Program-made: the position numbers and the translations under genes
Source: JAEUMW01 sp039807745
GTDB lineage: Bacteria; Pseudomonadota; Gammaproteobacteria; Burkholderiales; JAEUMW01
DNA: 62,390 nt
Assembly: GCA_039807745.1 (NCBI GenBank)
Contig: JBDHRV010000003.1
Location: 1-62,390, forward strand
Direction of reading: 5' to 3'
The notes under the pieces: generated by a model
What the model was told of the DNA's origin: nothing
Seen by the model: the letters and a program-made list of their open reading frames with translations, nothing else
Database searches by the model: none
Shown here: one piece after another, positions 25,994-34,024 of the stretch
Numbering within the stretch: the stretch's first letter is position 1
How the letters are laid out: every line of letters starts with the position of its first letter

Positions 25994-26892
25994 GCCACAC
26001 CTCCCTGCATGGTAGCGAAGTCATCCATGTAGCTCGGGATCAGTTCCGAGGTGCCGGCGCCGTAGCGATACGGCTGGCTCACCATCGCCGCGCGCGAGGC
26101 GCGCACATCCGCTGGCGCCTGATTCGACACACTCGGCAGGTTCGGACGACTCGGGGACGCCTTCTCCGTCGAGGGCTGCTCGGTCGGGATGAGCGAGGCC
26201 GCCGTGGGACCTTTGCCTTCATCACCGTAGAACGCGCCCTTCCAGCGTTTCTGCGCCTCGGCGATCTGGCGCGCCGACGGTTGGAGCAGGCCGCTCACCG
26301 CCTTCATGCCCGTCGAGGCGAGCAGCAGCTTGTCGGACAGCGCCATGCCGGCCTGTGCGGTACCACCCGCCGCCGCCGGAGTGACGGACGCGACGCCGGC
26401 CTCGGCGGCTGCCTTGGTCGCCGCGATCGGCGCGCCGCCCGCCACGCTCGTCGCCGCTGGCGTCACGGCCACGGCAGCCTGTGATGCCGCTGGCGTGATC
26501 AGTCCTGCCGCACCGGCTTTCGTCGCGCCGGCCGCCAACGCGCCAGCGCTCACGCCGGTCTCGGCGAGCGCTGCCACAGACGTTCCCTTCGCCAGCGCAC
26601 CACCGACGAGTCCGCCGCTCTTGCCGAGCGCAGCCAGTCCGAACTTCGCTGCGACCTTGGTGAAGATGCCGGTGCCCGCGGAGGCACCGGCACCGATGCC
26701 GGTGCCGAGTATTCCTCCCCCTGCGAATCCTGGCATCGATGCCGCGAAACTCGCCGTGGCCGGCATGGCCGAGAGCGCGAGCCCCGCGGTGAAGTAGATC
26801 GCCACCGCCGCGAGAATCGGCTTCCAGACTTTTTTGACGATCTTGACGACCTTCTTGAAGACCTTCTTCACCGCTTTCGCTACACCGCTCAT
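25990..26892 (-). CDS. Ala/Gly-rich putative ejection protein, 300 aa
   Basis: A very basic N-terminus (VAKAVKKVFKKVVKIVKKVWKP) is followed by a long Ala/Gly/Thr-rich hydrophobic region (about 25-210) and a polar tail. This amphipathic, membrane-active composition is typical of podophage internal proteins that form the trans-envelope channel. Not an enzyme by sequence. Confidence 0.65.
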   Translation of the reverse strand: MSGVAKAVKKVFKKVVKIVKKVWKPILAAVAIYFTAGLALSAMPATASFAASMPGFAGGGILGTGIGAGASAGTGIFTKVAAKFGLAALGKSGGLVGGALAKGTSVAALAETGVSAGALAAGATKAGAAGLITPAASQAAVAVTPAATSVAGGAPIAATKAAAEAGVASVTPAAAGGTAQAGMALSDKLLLASTGMKAVSGLLQPSARQIAEAQKRWKGAFYGDEGKGPTAASLIPTEQPSTEKASPSRPNLPSVSNQAPADVRASRAAMVSQPYRYGAGTSELIPSYMDDFATMQGGVA

Positions 26893-27359
26893 ATCGCGAC
26901 CTCCATCGCCTCGTAGCGCGAGAGCCGGTACAGGCCGCCGCAGCGCTCGAAGCCGAGCCCCTCGTAGAACATCTGCGCACCGTCAACGTGCCGGCCGCTC
27001 GACTGTCCGAGCAGCACCTCCACGACGTTCGGCCGGGACCATGCCCACCGACAGAAATCCCTCACCAGCGCCTCTCCTGCGCCCGACTGGTATGAGACGA
27101 GGATGTGATCGGTGGCGTAGTGTCGGCTCGACCACCAGTGCTCGAACGTCTCGCCCATCAGCGCAGCGACTATCTTGCCCTCGGGCATCGCCAGCGCAAG
27201 GTACCCGCCGGGCGAGGAAATACAGCGCCGCATCGTGGCGCGCGCGCGATCCAGATCGTGCGTGATCGTGGCGTAGGGTGAGCGGCGCTTGAAGGCGAGA
27301 AAGAACTCGACCAGCTGCGGGATGTCCGCGTGGGTCGCCTGGCGAATCCCCGCGGTCAC
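26889..27359 (-). CDS. GNAT-family N-acetyltransferase-like protein, 156 aa
   Basis: GTG start at 27359 overlapping the previous stop. GNAT pattern: IRQATHADIPQLVEFFLAF at the N-terminus, GGYLALAMPEGKIVAALMG central strands, and GAQMFYEGLGFERCGGLYRL at the C-terminus (the FYEGLGF motif of the fold). The acetyl-CoA loop (Q/R-x2-G-x-G/A) is degenerate: SYQSGAGEALVRDF. It lies among structural genes, so the substrate may be a virion protein. A promoter-like element lies within it. Confidence 0.75.
   Translation of the reverse strand: MTAGIRQATHADIPQLVEFFLAFKRRSPYATITHDLDRARATMRRCISSPGGYLALAMPEGKIVAALMGETFEHWWSSRHYATDHILVSYQSGAGEALVRDFCRWAWSRPNVVEVLLGQSSGRHVDGAQMFYEGLGFERCGGLYRLSRYEAMEVAI
27181..27200 (-). 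promoter_or_regulatory. Weak promoter-like element inside the acetyltransferase gene
   Basis: Minus strand CTTGCGCTGGCGATGCCCGA matches the elements at 35313-35332 and 47868-47887 in 19 of 20 bases. The -10 position 16 bp after TTGCGC reads CAAGAT, a poor box. It could drive the internal proteins and the giant gene, or be a coincidence of the coding sequence LALAMPE. Confidence 0.35.
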
Positions 27360-28153
27360 GTCCAGCCCCGGGTCGAACCCCTGCGCCAGCGGCAGCGCGC
27401 CGCGAGACCGTTCCCCTCGGGCTCCGCGCCACCGAGCAGGCGCGGGATGCCGCGGCGCGCGGCCGACGGAATCGACGGCATCGAAATGAACTGGTTGGCG
27501 TGCGCGATCACCGGATCACCGTAGACCGCCGATGACGGCAGGCCTTCCAGCGGCACGGTCACGTTGCCCGTGATCGAAATGGCGTGCGAACCATAGACCG
27601 CCGCCGAGGCCAGTCCGTCTGGCGGGATCACCGGCACCTGCGCCTTGGCGAGCGTGTGCGCGCCATAGACGGCGCTCGTCGTCACGCCCTGGCCGTTCAG
27701 GCCGAGCACCTCGGCGCCACCGCTCGAAATCGTGAAGGTGCCGTACAGGGCCGCGCTTGGCACGCCGATCGACGGCACCGCCTTCTCGACGAGGATCGTC
27801 CCATAGGCCGCGGCCGAGCCGACCCCGCTGATCGGGCCGATCGTGCGCGCCGCGACATTCGCGAGCGCATGCGTGCCATAGACTGCGGCGCTCGCGACAC
27901 CTGACAGATCGTCGAGGTACTGGATGCTGCCGGACGAGCCGATCGTGTGACTGCCATAGGCCGCCGCGGAACCGAGGTTGCCGACGGGGCCGAGAGCGCG
28001 CGCGGCGACGTTCGCGAAGGTGTGCGACCCGTAAACCCCCGCGCTGCCTACGCTGGTGACATCCTCGATGATCTGGCCGAACAGCGGCCCGTCGAGATCG
28101 TCGAAGTAGATCTCGCCGTTCGGCCCGGACAGGTCATCGAAGATGATTGCCAT
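27356..28153 (-). CDS. Repeat-containing tail/virion protein, 265 aa
   Basis: Eight imperfect copies of a short strand motif (S-A-(A/G)-(V/A/L)-Y-G-(S/T)-H-(T/A)-(F/I/L)), spaced about 18-33 residues apart from residue 36 to about 235; a ninth, degenerate copy is SIPSAARRG. The repeats resemble those in tail-fibre and decoration proteins. The last about 30 residues (LAARCRWRRGSTRGW) are basic and look unrelated. It is the final gene of the receptor-binding array. Confidence 0.65.
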   Translation of the reverse strand: MAIIFDDLSGPNGEIYFDDLDGPLFGQIIEDVTSVGSAGVYGSHTFANVAARALGPVGNLGSAAAYGSHTIGSSGSIQYLDDLSGVASAAVYGTHALANVAARTIGPISGVGSAAAYGTILVEKAVPSIGVPSAALYGTFTISSGGAEVLGLNGQGVTTSAVYGAHTLAKAQVPVIPPDGLASAAVYGSHAISITGNVTVPLEGLPSSAVYGDPVIAHANQFISMPSIPSAARRGIPRLLGGAEPEGNGLAARCRWRRGSTRGWT

Positions 28154-28156
28154 GCG

Positions 28157-29311
28157 CTACTCGTAGTCCGGCACGATCCAGCGAACCCCGCTGCGCACGG
28201 GCGATCCGCTCTTGAAGAACGAGACCAGGATGGGGTCGTTGAGGGCGAGCGCGCCGCGCGCGACCGCCTGATCGACTTCGCCGCTCCCGTTGGTTGACAC
28301 CGTGATTGCTTGATCTGGATTCGGCGCGCCGGTCGTCGGAGCCTGGCGCCACACCAGCATGACGATGCCGCTCTCGCTCGCCACCGGGGCGCCGAACTTG
28401 TCGATCAGGATCTCGCGCACGAACACGCGCGCCTGAATCTGCACGACGTAGCCGGCGGCATTCGATGCTCCGTCGTTCTCGGTCACGAACAGGTAAAGAT
28501 TCGTGTCGAGCGACAGCGCGCCCTTTGTTACGGTGATCGTGATCGAGGTCGCGCTCCATGCTGTGATCGTCTGCGTGACCGCGCCGCCATCGGCAACGTT
28601 GTTCGTCGGCGACAGGCGAACTGATCCGCTGCCCTGCGAGGCTCCGAAGTTGGTACCGGTGATGACGACACCGGTCTCACCGTTGTAGAACGCCTCGTCA
28701 CCGGCGTCGGTGATGGTTGGCACCGTGCCAGCGGTGATGTTCCCTCCCTCGAAGTCATCAAGGTAGAACGCCGCCGAAAGAATAAGCCCCGGCGCACCGG
28801 TTGAAAGGCTGGCGTCCGTGGCGTTGAGTCCGGTGATCTGCGTGCCGTTACGGAACACGCGAAGCGAAGTCCCTTCGACCTCCAGCGAGATCACGTCGTT
28901 GACCGACCACGCCTGATCCACATTCGCCAGCGACGTATTGGTCCCATTGACGACCTTGCCGACGCGCGTGGTGTAGCTCGGCCCGCCATCGTCCATCTGC
29001 ACGATGGCGTAGTAGAAGTCTCGCGCAGCATCCGTATCGCCGCTGGCGCGAACGATCACGCCGGCCCAGTAGTTCGCGCTCTGAAAATCGAAGTTGAGAA
29101 GCTTCGCCGCCGCGTACTGGTCATTCGTGAATGAACCCGCGCCCACCCATCGTGCGGCAGCATTGTCGGCACCATTCCCTGTTGCGCCGGTGATCCGCGT
29201 CGACGAATTGATGCTGATATCGCCGCCGCCGCCGGAGTTCAGTTGCGCCCAGTTCGCCCCAAGGCTGGCACGGTTGAAGTTGTCTGCTGCTACCGGTTGA
29301 CGTGCTGCCAT
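28157..29311 (-). CDS. Tail fibre/lectin-like protein with IPT-like domain, 384 aa
   Basis: The N-terminal 190 residues (DNFNRASLGANW..L......I....N, YWAGVIVRASGD...FYYAIV, LEVEGTSLRVFRNG) match the jelly-roll LamG/concanavalin type seen in phage adhesins. Residues about 195-290 look like an IPT/TIG domain (VPTITDAGDEAFYNGETGVVITGTNFG, then TITVTKGALSLDTN). Probably surface binding. Confidence 0.7.
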   Translation of the reverse strand: MAARQPVAADNFNRASLGANWAQLNSGGGGDISINSSTRITGATGNGADNAAARWVGAGSFTNDQYAAAKLLNFDFQSANYWAGVIVRASGDTDAARDFYYAIVQMDDGGPSYTTRVGKVVNGTNTSLANVDQAWSVNDVISLEVEGTSLRVFRNGTQITGLNATDASLSTGAPGLILSAAFYLDDFEGGNITAGTVPTITDAGDEAFYNGETGVVITGTNFGASQGSGSVRLSPTNNVADGGAVTQTITAWSATSITITVTKGALSLDTNLYLFVTENDGASNAAGYVVQIQARVFVREILIDKFGAPVASESGIVMLVWRQAPTTGAPNPDQAITVSTNGSGEVDQAVARGALALNDPILVSFFKSGSPVRSGVRWIVPDYE

Positions 29312-29312
29312 G

Positions 29313-30476
29313 TCAGGTTCCCGCCGGGCGATATGCCTGCGCTCGGTTCGTCGCTAGCGTCGCCCAGATGTGTGATTTGATCGTCGGTGCATAGACGAAG
29401 CGGCCGTGATTCTCCGTGCTCACCGAGCGCGCGCTCGCGCCGCCTGCGGCGCTGAAGGTCTCCGTCGTCCATGCCCACGAACTGTTCCACGGATCGGCGG
29501 GGTTCGACGGCTTCAACCAACGGACCTGCGTGGGACTCGTGTCAACGATGCTCGCGAACCCCTGCACATCGGGATTCCACGCGAGCGAGCTCGAGCCGGC
29601 TCCCTGCGTCCCGCTCGGGGAAATCTGCTTGCGCGCATTGGCCCCCGTCTGCCCCGCCTCCACCTGCGCGAGGTTGTAGATCCAGGTCTGCTCGCTGCTG
29701 AATGTTCCGCGCAGGACGAGGAACCGGGTTCCCGGAATGACCCCACCACAGAAGTCGTTGCCGGTGTTGATGCCGAGTCCGTAGCTGGTGATGGCGCCGG
29801 CTTGCGTTACTCGATGGATGTTCGAGACATCGCCACCGCCGAACCACCAGAAATGCGACCCCGGCTCCTGCACCATCGTCTTGGTCGTGATGCTGCCGGC
29901 CGGGATACCGGATGAATTGATGAACTGCGACCACGTTTCGGTGGCGAAGTTGAACTGCCACCACGCGCCAGTCCGCGCGTTGCCGATACTGTCGACGGCA
30001 GGCTGCGTGGCAGATATCAGCGAGCCGTAGGCACCTCCGCCATTTGCGCTCGAGCGAATTCCGAGCGTGTGGTAAGTGTGCGGCGGCGCCGGCGTGCCGT
30101 CGGGGAAGGCGCCAGCGCTCGTCAGTGATTGCGTCGGCGAGTACGGCGACGGATTGCCCATCCGCGACCAGAGCTGCGTCGCGAGATCGAATCGGTAGAC
30201 CTCGTTTCCAGAGCCGCCCAGGTGGCCACCGCCCCACGTCACGTAGGAACCGAGCGCGCCGAGTTCCGGTGCGAACACACCCGAGGTCCACGTATCGAAT
30301 GCGGCATTCTGATGCGACGAACCCGAGTAGACGCAGTTGTCGGCCGGGCACGGGTTGACGTTGGTCGGCATGTTCGTCGACACGTCACGGAACGTGCCCG
30401 GAGCCGGCACCCATGACGGAAGCCCGCCGCCACCGCCAGCCTGACGTCTGATCGTGATGGGATTGCTTATGGCCAT
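29313..30476 (-). CDS. Kelch/galactose-oxidase-like beta-propeller protein, 387 aa
   Basis: Repeated blades with Gly-Gly and Trp: WGGGHLGGSGNEVYRFDLATQLWSRM, GAWWQFNFATETWSQF, HFWWFGGGDVSNIHRV, IYNLAQVEAGQTG, each separated by about 45-60 residues. This pattern is typical of Kelch-type propellers used as carbohydrate-binding heads. Lies between two other putative adhesins; likely part of the tail appendage. Confidence 0.7.
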   Translation of the reverse strand: MAISNPITIRRQAGGGGGLPSWVPAPGTFRDVSTNMPTNVNPCPADNCVYSGSSHQNAAFDTWTSGVFAPELGALGSYVTWGGGHLGGSGNEVYRFDLATQLWSRMGNPSPYSPTQSLTSAGAFPDGTPAPPHTYHTLGIRSSANGGGAYGSLISATQPAVDSIGNARTGAWWQFNFATETWSQFINSSGIPAGSITTKTMVQEPGSHFWWFGGGDVSNIHRVTQAGAITSYGLGINTGNDFCGGVIPGTRFLVLRGTFSSEQTWIYNLAQVEAGQTGANARKQISPSGTQGAGSSSLAWNPDVQGFASIVDTSPTQVRWLKPSNPADPWNSSWAWTTETFSAAGGASARSVSTENHGRFVYAPTIKSHIWATLATNRAQAYRPAGT

Positions 30477-30480
30477 GTCG

Positions 30481-32115
30481 TCATGCCTGCGGACACGGGA
30501 TCGGCTGCAAGGAGCAGATCACCTGGTCGAACTCGTTCCAGGTCGCGGCAGGCTGCGCGGCCCACTGCACGCCTCCCGTGAACGGATTGAACTGCATCCA
30601 GGTAAACCCATAGGGGTGGCGACCGGAAGGGTCCGACCCGTTCTGCGAGCCGTTATCGAACGCCCATATGAAGTCGCTCTTGGAGAAAATCCTGGTCCAC
30701 GTCGTCTGTCCCTGCGGCGCCACGAACCACTCGATCAGCGTGTCGCGTGAACCGTTGTTTGCTGACGAGGACAACGTCGTCGACCCGTACTGATGCCCGG
30801 GGCGGATGCGATGCATCACCGTGACCCACTCGTTCTCCGGCCACGTCCAGCACCCGGACTGATTGTTATAGGTACAGGCGTTGGTATACCCCGGCTGCTT
30901 CTGGCCGAGATCAGGCCCATTGCTTTGCGGCTCCTCGAGCCCGGAGTTGAACATCTGCTCCCACGATGTGTAGTGCGTGGGCACGCTCTTGTTCGTCAAA
31001 TAGCCGGTCGAGCGCCAGACATACTCCTGCGAGGGGTCTTGGTAGTTGCAGGTGACGTAACCCATCTTCGCGTAGGGCATGCCGGACGCGAAGTGTCCGG
31101 GGCTGAATCGCACGCGATACTGCAGATACAGTTCGCTACCGAGCATGATGCCGGTGCGCGCCGGCGAGCCGACCGGCACGCCGTTGTAGTCGGGATGCAT
31201 GATCCCGTGCATGAGCGCGCTGTTCCACTGGTCGATCGCGGATGTACCAGGACCCACTGGCACTCCGGGCTGGTTGATGTCGCCGGGCTGCGGTTGGATC
31301 GGGCGGCGCCATGCGATGGCATTCCCGTCGCCCGGACTTGCGCGCTGCGCGACCGTCTGACGCATGCAGCCATCGCCAGAGATAATCCCGCGACCCGCCT
31401 CGAACGTTTGGCCTGCCATCGGCGTGCTGGTCTGCCAGCGCGTGACGTCGCTCGCGGACTGGAACCGCTGCGCCCACAGAACGCCTGCTCCACTGATGCG
31501 GCTCGCCCAATCCGCCGCGGCGTCACCCCCGCCGCCGCCCGGCGTGTAGTCCTCGATGAGAACGCCGGTCACGTCGGCGATCGCGCCCTCCTCGCCATCG
31601 TCGACCAGTAGCTTGTTCGCGCTGTCGAGCGTGACACCCGCAGGCAGCGGCGCCGAACTCTCGTGCAGGCGGTAGTTCGACGAGCCCGGCGGCACGAACT
31701 GCGCGAACGAGATCGACTTCGGCGTTCCTGCCGGCGAGAAGTCAGCGAGCCAAGGGTTCGGGTTCGTCCACTCGTTCGCCGCTGGCGTCGTGATGTTGGC
31801 CGTGCCCGAGTAGCCCGACACGTTCGGCACGCTCGCCGCATCCGCGGCACGGGCGCGATAGTAGTAGGCGGTCTCCGGGTCGAGGTTTGTGTCGTCGTAG
31901 GGGAAGATGCTCGCCCCCGCGGCGATCTGCGACCAGCCGGACGAGCCGTTCGGGCTTCGCTCGAGGCGATACTCACCGATTCCCGAGGCATCCGAACTCC
32001 CCTCGGTCAGAGACACACGAGCCGACGTAGCGCTCAGCACGCTCGCCGAAATCGTGGGCACCGTCGGCGCGTTTACGTCATGCCCGGTGCCAATGCGGAT
32101 CGCCTGATGCGCCAC
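30481..32115 (-). CDS. Tail fibre protein with Fn3 and lectin/polysaccharide-lyase-like domains, 544 aa
   Basis: Residues about 16-110 form an Fn3 domain (VPTISASVLSATSARVSL, YYYRARAADAASVPNVSGYS). The C-terminal about 350 residues contain ELYLQYRVRFSPGHF, MPYAKMGYVTCNY, ENEWVTVMHRIRPG and WIQFNPFTGG-like strands, a beta-jelly-roll of the type seen in polysaccharide lyases and LamG lectins. No catalytic residue set can be assigned with confidence. Probable host-surface recognition or depolymerisation. Confidence 0.7.
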   Translation of the reverse strand: MAHQAIRIGTGHDVNAPTVPTISASVLSATSARVSLTEGSSDASGIGEYRLERSPNGSSGWSQIAAGASIFPYDDTNLDPETAYYYRARAADAASVPNVSGYSGTANITTPAANEWTNPNPWLADFSPAGTPKSISFAQFVPPGSSNYRLHESSAPLPAGVTLDSANKLLVDDGEEGAIADVTGVLIEDYTPGGGGGDAAADWASRISGAGVLWAQRFQSASDVTRWQTSTPMAGQTFEAGRGIISGDGCMRQTVAQRASPGDGNAIAWRRPIQPQPGDINQPGVPVGPGTSAIDQWNSALMHGIMHPDYNGVPVGSPARTGIMLGSELYLQYRVRFSPGHFASGMPYAKMGYVTCNYQDPSQEYVWRSTGYLTNKSVPTHYTSWEQMFNSGLEEPQSNGPDLGQKQPGYTNACTYNNQSGCWTWPENEWVTVMHRIRPGHQYGSTTLSSSANNGSRDTLIEWFVAPQGQTTWTRIFSKSDFIWAFDNGSQNGSDPSGRHPYGFTWMQFNPFTGGVQWAAQPAATWNEFDQVICSLQPIPCPQA

Positions 32116-32120
32116 GAGCC

Positions 32121-32354
32121 TTACGCGGCCGGCTGACCCTTGAGCGCGGCGATCTTGCTGCGCACCGCGTCGAGTTCGGGCACGACGGCGGCTGCCTCAC
32201 GGCGCGCCGTGGCGCTGGCGGCCATCGCTGTCGCGCGGGCCTCCTCGAGCCGGGTCTCATGCGTCACGAGTTCCGCGATCTGAGCCTGCTTCTTCTCGCG
32301 CGCGGCGAGCTTCAGGGCGCGCTCCTCGGAGACGTCCGGGGTGTTGTCGGTCAT
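32121..32354 (-). CDS. Small coiled-coil protein, 77 aa
   Basis: Start at ATG 32354 (MTDNTPDVSEERAL), leaving one base before the upstream stop. Almost entirely helical (residues 10-72, Ala/Glu/Arg-rich). Located between the fibre genes and an unknown 123-aa protein; may be a fibre chaperone or a structural adaptor. Confidence 0.55.
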   Translation of the reverse strand: MTDNTPDVSEERALKLAAREKKQAQIAELVTHETRLEEARATAMAASATARREAAAVVPELDAVRSKIAALKGQPAA

Positions 32355-32355
32355 G

Positions 32356-32727
32356 TCAGTGTTCTCCGTTGCGATGTTTGATGAGGGATGGCGTGCCGAC
32401 CGCCTTGCGAGACGGCACGCCGCGCAGCGGCATCGCCTTGCGCGTGGCGCTGTCCCACTGCGCATCGTTGTAGGCTGCCTCGCGGATCTTCGGGTTGTTC
32501 GACAGCGCGAAAGGCGCGCCGGTGCGCACGAGCGCGGCATCCTGCGCGATGATGATGTTCGCCTTCTCGTACTCCTCGCCGGCGCGCGCGGCCCGCCGGA
32601 AGGAGTCTGCGATCTCGTTGCATGCTTGCCACGGGATCGAGGCGACGGCCTGACCGTTCAGGATCATCAGCGTGCGCGAAGGGTCGAAAGAGTCGCGCTG
32701 CAGGGTGAGCGTGCCCTTCTGCTTCAT
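32356..32727 (-). CDS. Hypothetical phage protein, 123 aa
   Basis: Starts MKQKGTLTLQRDSFDPSRTLMILNGQAVASIPWQA with a beta-rich N-terminal half and a helical QDAALVRTGAPFALSNNPKIREAAYNDAQWDS second half. ATG 32727 overlaps the stop of the homing endonuclease. Function unknown. Confidence 0.6.
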   Translation of the reverse strand: MKQKGTLTLQRDSFDPSRTLMILNGQAVASIPWQACNEIADSFRRAARAGEEYEKANIIIAQDAALVRTGAPFALSNNPKIREAAYNDAQWDSATRKAMPLRGVPSRKAVGTPSLIKHRNGEH

Positions 32728-33236
32728 GCGGCCACCTGTTCGGCGAGGCGCGCGTTGTACTCGCGCTGGCGGCGATTCGTGCACTCCCGGCAGCGCCGCT
32801 TGCGCACGCTGCCATCGTGGTTGGTTTCGATCACCAGGTTATCGCCGACGAGTTCGTGGCCGTGCTTGCAGCGCTTCTGGCGGCCGTGCTTGATCGGTGC
32901 GCGCTTCCACTCCTCGAGCAGTTGCTCGATGCGCTTGCGGCGACGCTCTCCAAGGTAGGTGAACAGGGTCATCGCGAGGCCGGCGGCGTGTTCGGCGTTC
33001 GTGACCCGCCAGTTCCAGACTCGCTTGCCTGTTTTCGTGCGACGAGAGTGTTCGACAACGAATCCGACGCCAGCGATCGCATGCGCTCGACGCACGACAT
33101 CCTCGTCGGTCATTGCGATCTGCAGCACAATGCGGTTCATCTTCTTGCCATGAACCGTGCGCATGTAGACGCAACCCTCGCCTTCAAAGAGACCGGCGAG
33201 CCACGCGAGATTGATCGGCGTGCGTAGTTCGTTCAT
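32724..33236 (-). CDS. LAGLIDADG-type homing endonuclease, 170 aa
   Basis: One LAGLIDADG motif, WLAGLFEGEGC (12-22), so it would act as a dimer. Downstream is the usual beta-strand set (RIVLQIAMTDEDVVRRA). The C-terminal 45 residues add CKHGHEL...RRCRECTNRRQREY, a zinc-binding tail found on HNH and homing enzymes. It is free-standing between structural genes and shares ATGA with the next gene. Confidence 0.85.
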   Translation of the reverse strand: MNELRTPINLAWLAGLFEGEGCVYMRTVHGKKMNRIVLQIAMTDEDVVRRAHAIAGVGFVVEHSRRTKTGKRVWNWRVTNAEHAAGLAMTLFTYLGERRRKRIEQLLEEWKRAPIKHGRQKRCKHGHELVGDNLVIETNHDGSVRKRRCRECTNRRQREYNARLAEQVAA

Positions 33237-33239
33237 GAA

Positions 33240-33650
33240 CTACAGCCGAGCAATGCGATTGGTGCCATTATCCCATTGAATGGTCACGTTCCCTCCGTCA
33301 GGAGTTAACGGCAGCCCCGTCGCCGTATCGAAGTTCAGCAGCAGGCGCCGCGCCGAGTCCGCACCGCCATCGTGGCAGTAGATGTCGACGCTCTCGAACT
33401 GGTCGCCGGTGACCGACACCAGCGTCACGTCGGCGGCGTCGAGGTAGCCCTTCGTGTTGGTCTTGCTCGCGAAGCTACCGCTGACGGCCACGCGCGCACC
33501 CGCGGCGCGATCGTTGAGGAAGTCGTCGTTCGCGAGGTCGATGCTGGTATCGGCCTCGTCGATACAGACGACCCGGATGTCGCTGGTATCCCAGGCCACA
33601 TCGCCGCCCGCGAAACCTTCCAGCCCTGCGTCGTACCATGCATTCGCCAT
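33240..33650 (-). CDS. Phage protein of unknown function, 136 aa
   Basis: Start at ATG 33650 (MANAWYDAGLEGFAGGDVAWDTSDIRVVCID). Beta-rich throughout, with Asp and Gly turns, ending NVTIQWDNGTNRIARL. Proteins with this WY..GL..F..G.I.WD...I opening occur next to structural genes in several phages. Likely a minor virion component. Confidence 0.6.
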   Translation of the reverse strand: MANAWYDAGLEGFAGGDVAWDTSDIRVVCIDEADTSIDLANDDFLNDRAAGARVAVSGSFASKTNTKGYLDAADVTLVSVTGDQFESVDIYCHDGGADSARRLLLNFDTATGLPLTPDGGNVTIQWDNGTNRIARL

Positions 33651-33673
33651 CGTCAGTCTCCTTGGAAAAGCGG

Positions 33674-34015
33674 TTAGAGGAAGCGCCGGTAGCTCGACAT
33701 GTGCGCGGCCGACGCGCCCCCATCGGCGCGCAGCCGCACGCGATCGAAGCAGCCGACGAGCACGGCCAGTTCGCCGACGGCGATGCCCAGGGCCCACGAC
33801 GACGGATTGGACGAGTTGAGCTTCATCACCGCGACCGGGAACGAGGCCGAGTCGGTCCACGTCACGCCGTTGTCGATCGACACTTCCACGAGCACCGCGC
33901 CATCGGTGACGCGGATCAGGTGCTCGGTGGCGGCGGACACGTCCTCGGAGGTGAGCACGAGATCGCCGTCCGAGTCGGCCGAGCCGGATTTCTTGACGTC
34001 GTAGGGGTGCGGCAC
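33674..34015 (-). CDS. Small beta-rich phage protein, 113 aa
   Basis: GTG start at 34015 (VPHPYDVKKSGSADSDGDLVLTSED). Alternating strands (LIRVTDGAVLVEVSIDNGVTW) suggest a compact beta domain. Precedes the 136-aa protein and may interact with it. Function unknown. Confidence 0.55.
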   Translation of the reverse strand: MPHPYDVKKSGSADSDGDLVLTSEDVSAATEHLIRVTDGAVLVEVSIDNGVTWTDSASFPVAVMKLNSSNPSSWALGIAVGELAVLVGCFDRVRLRADGGASAAHMSSYRRFL

Positions 34016-34024
34016 GGGCGGCTC

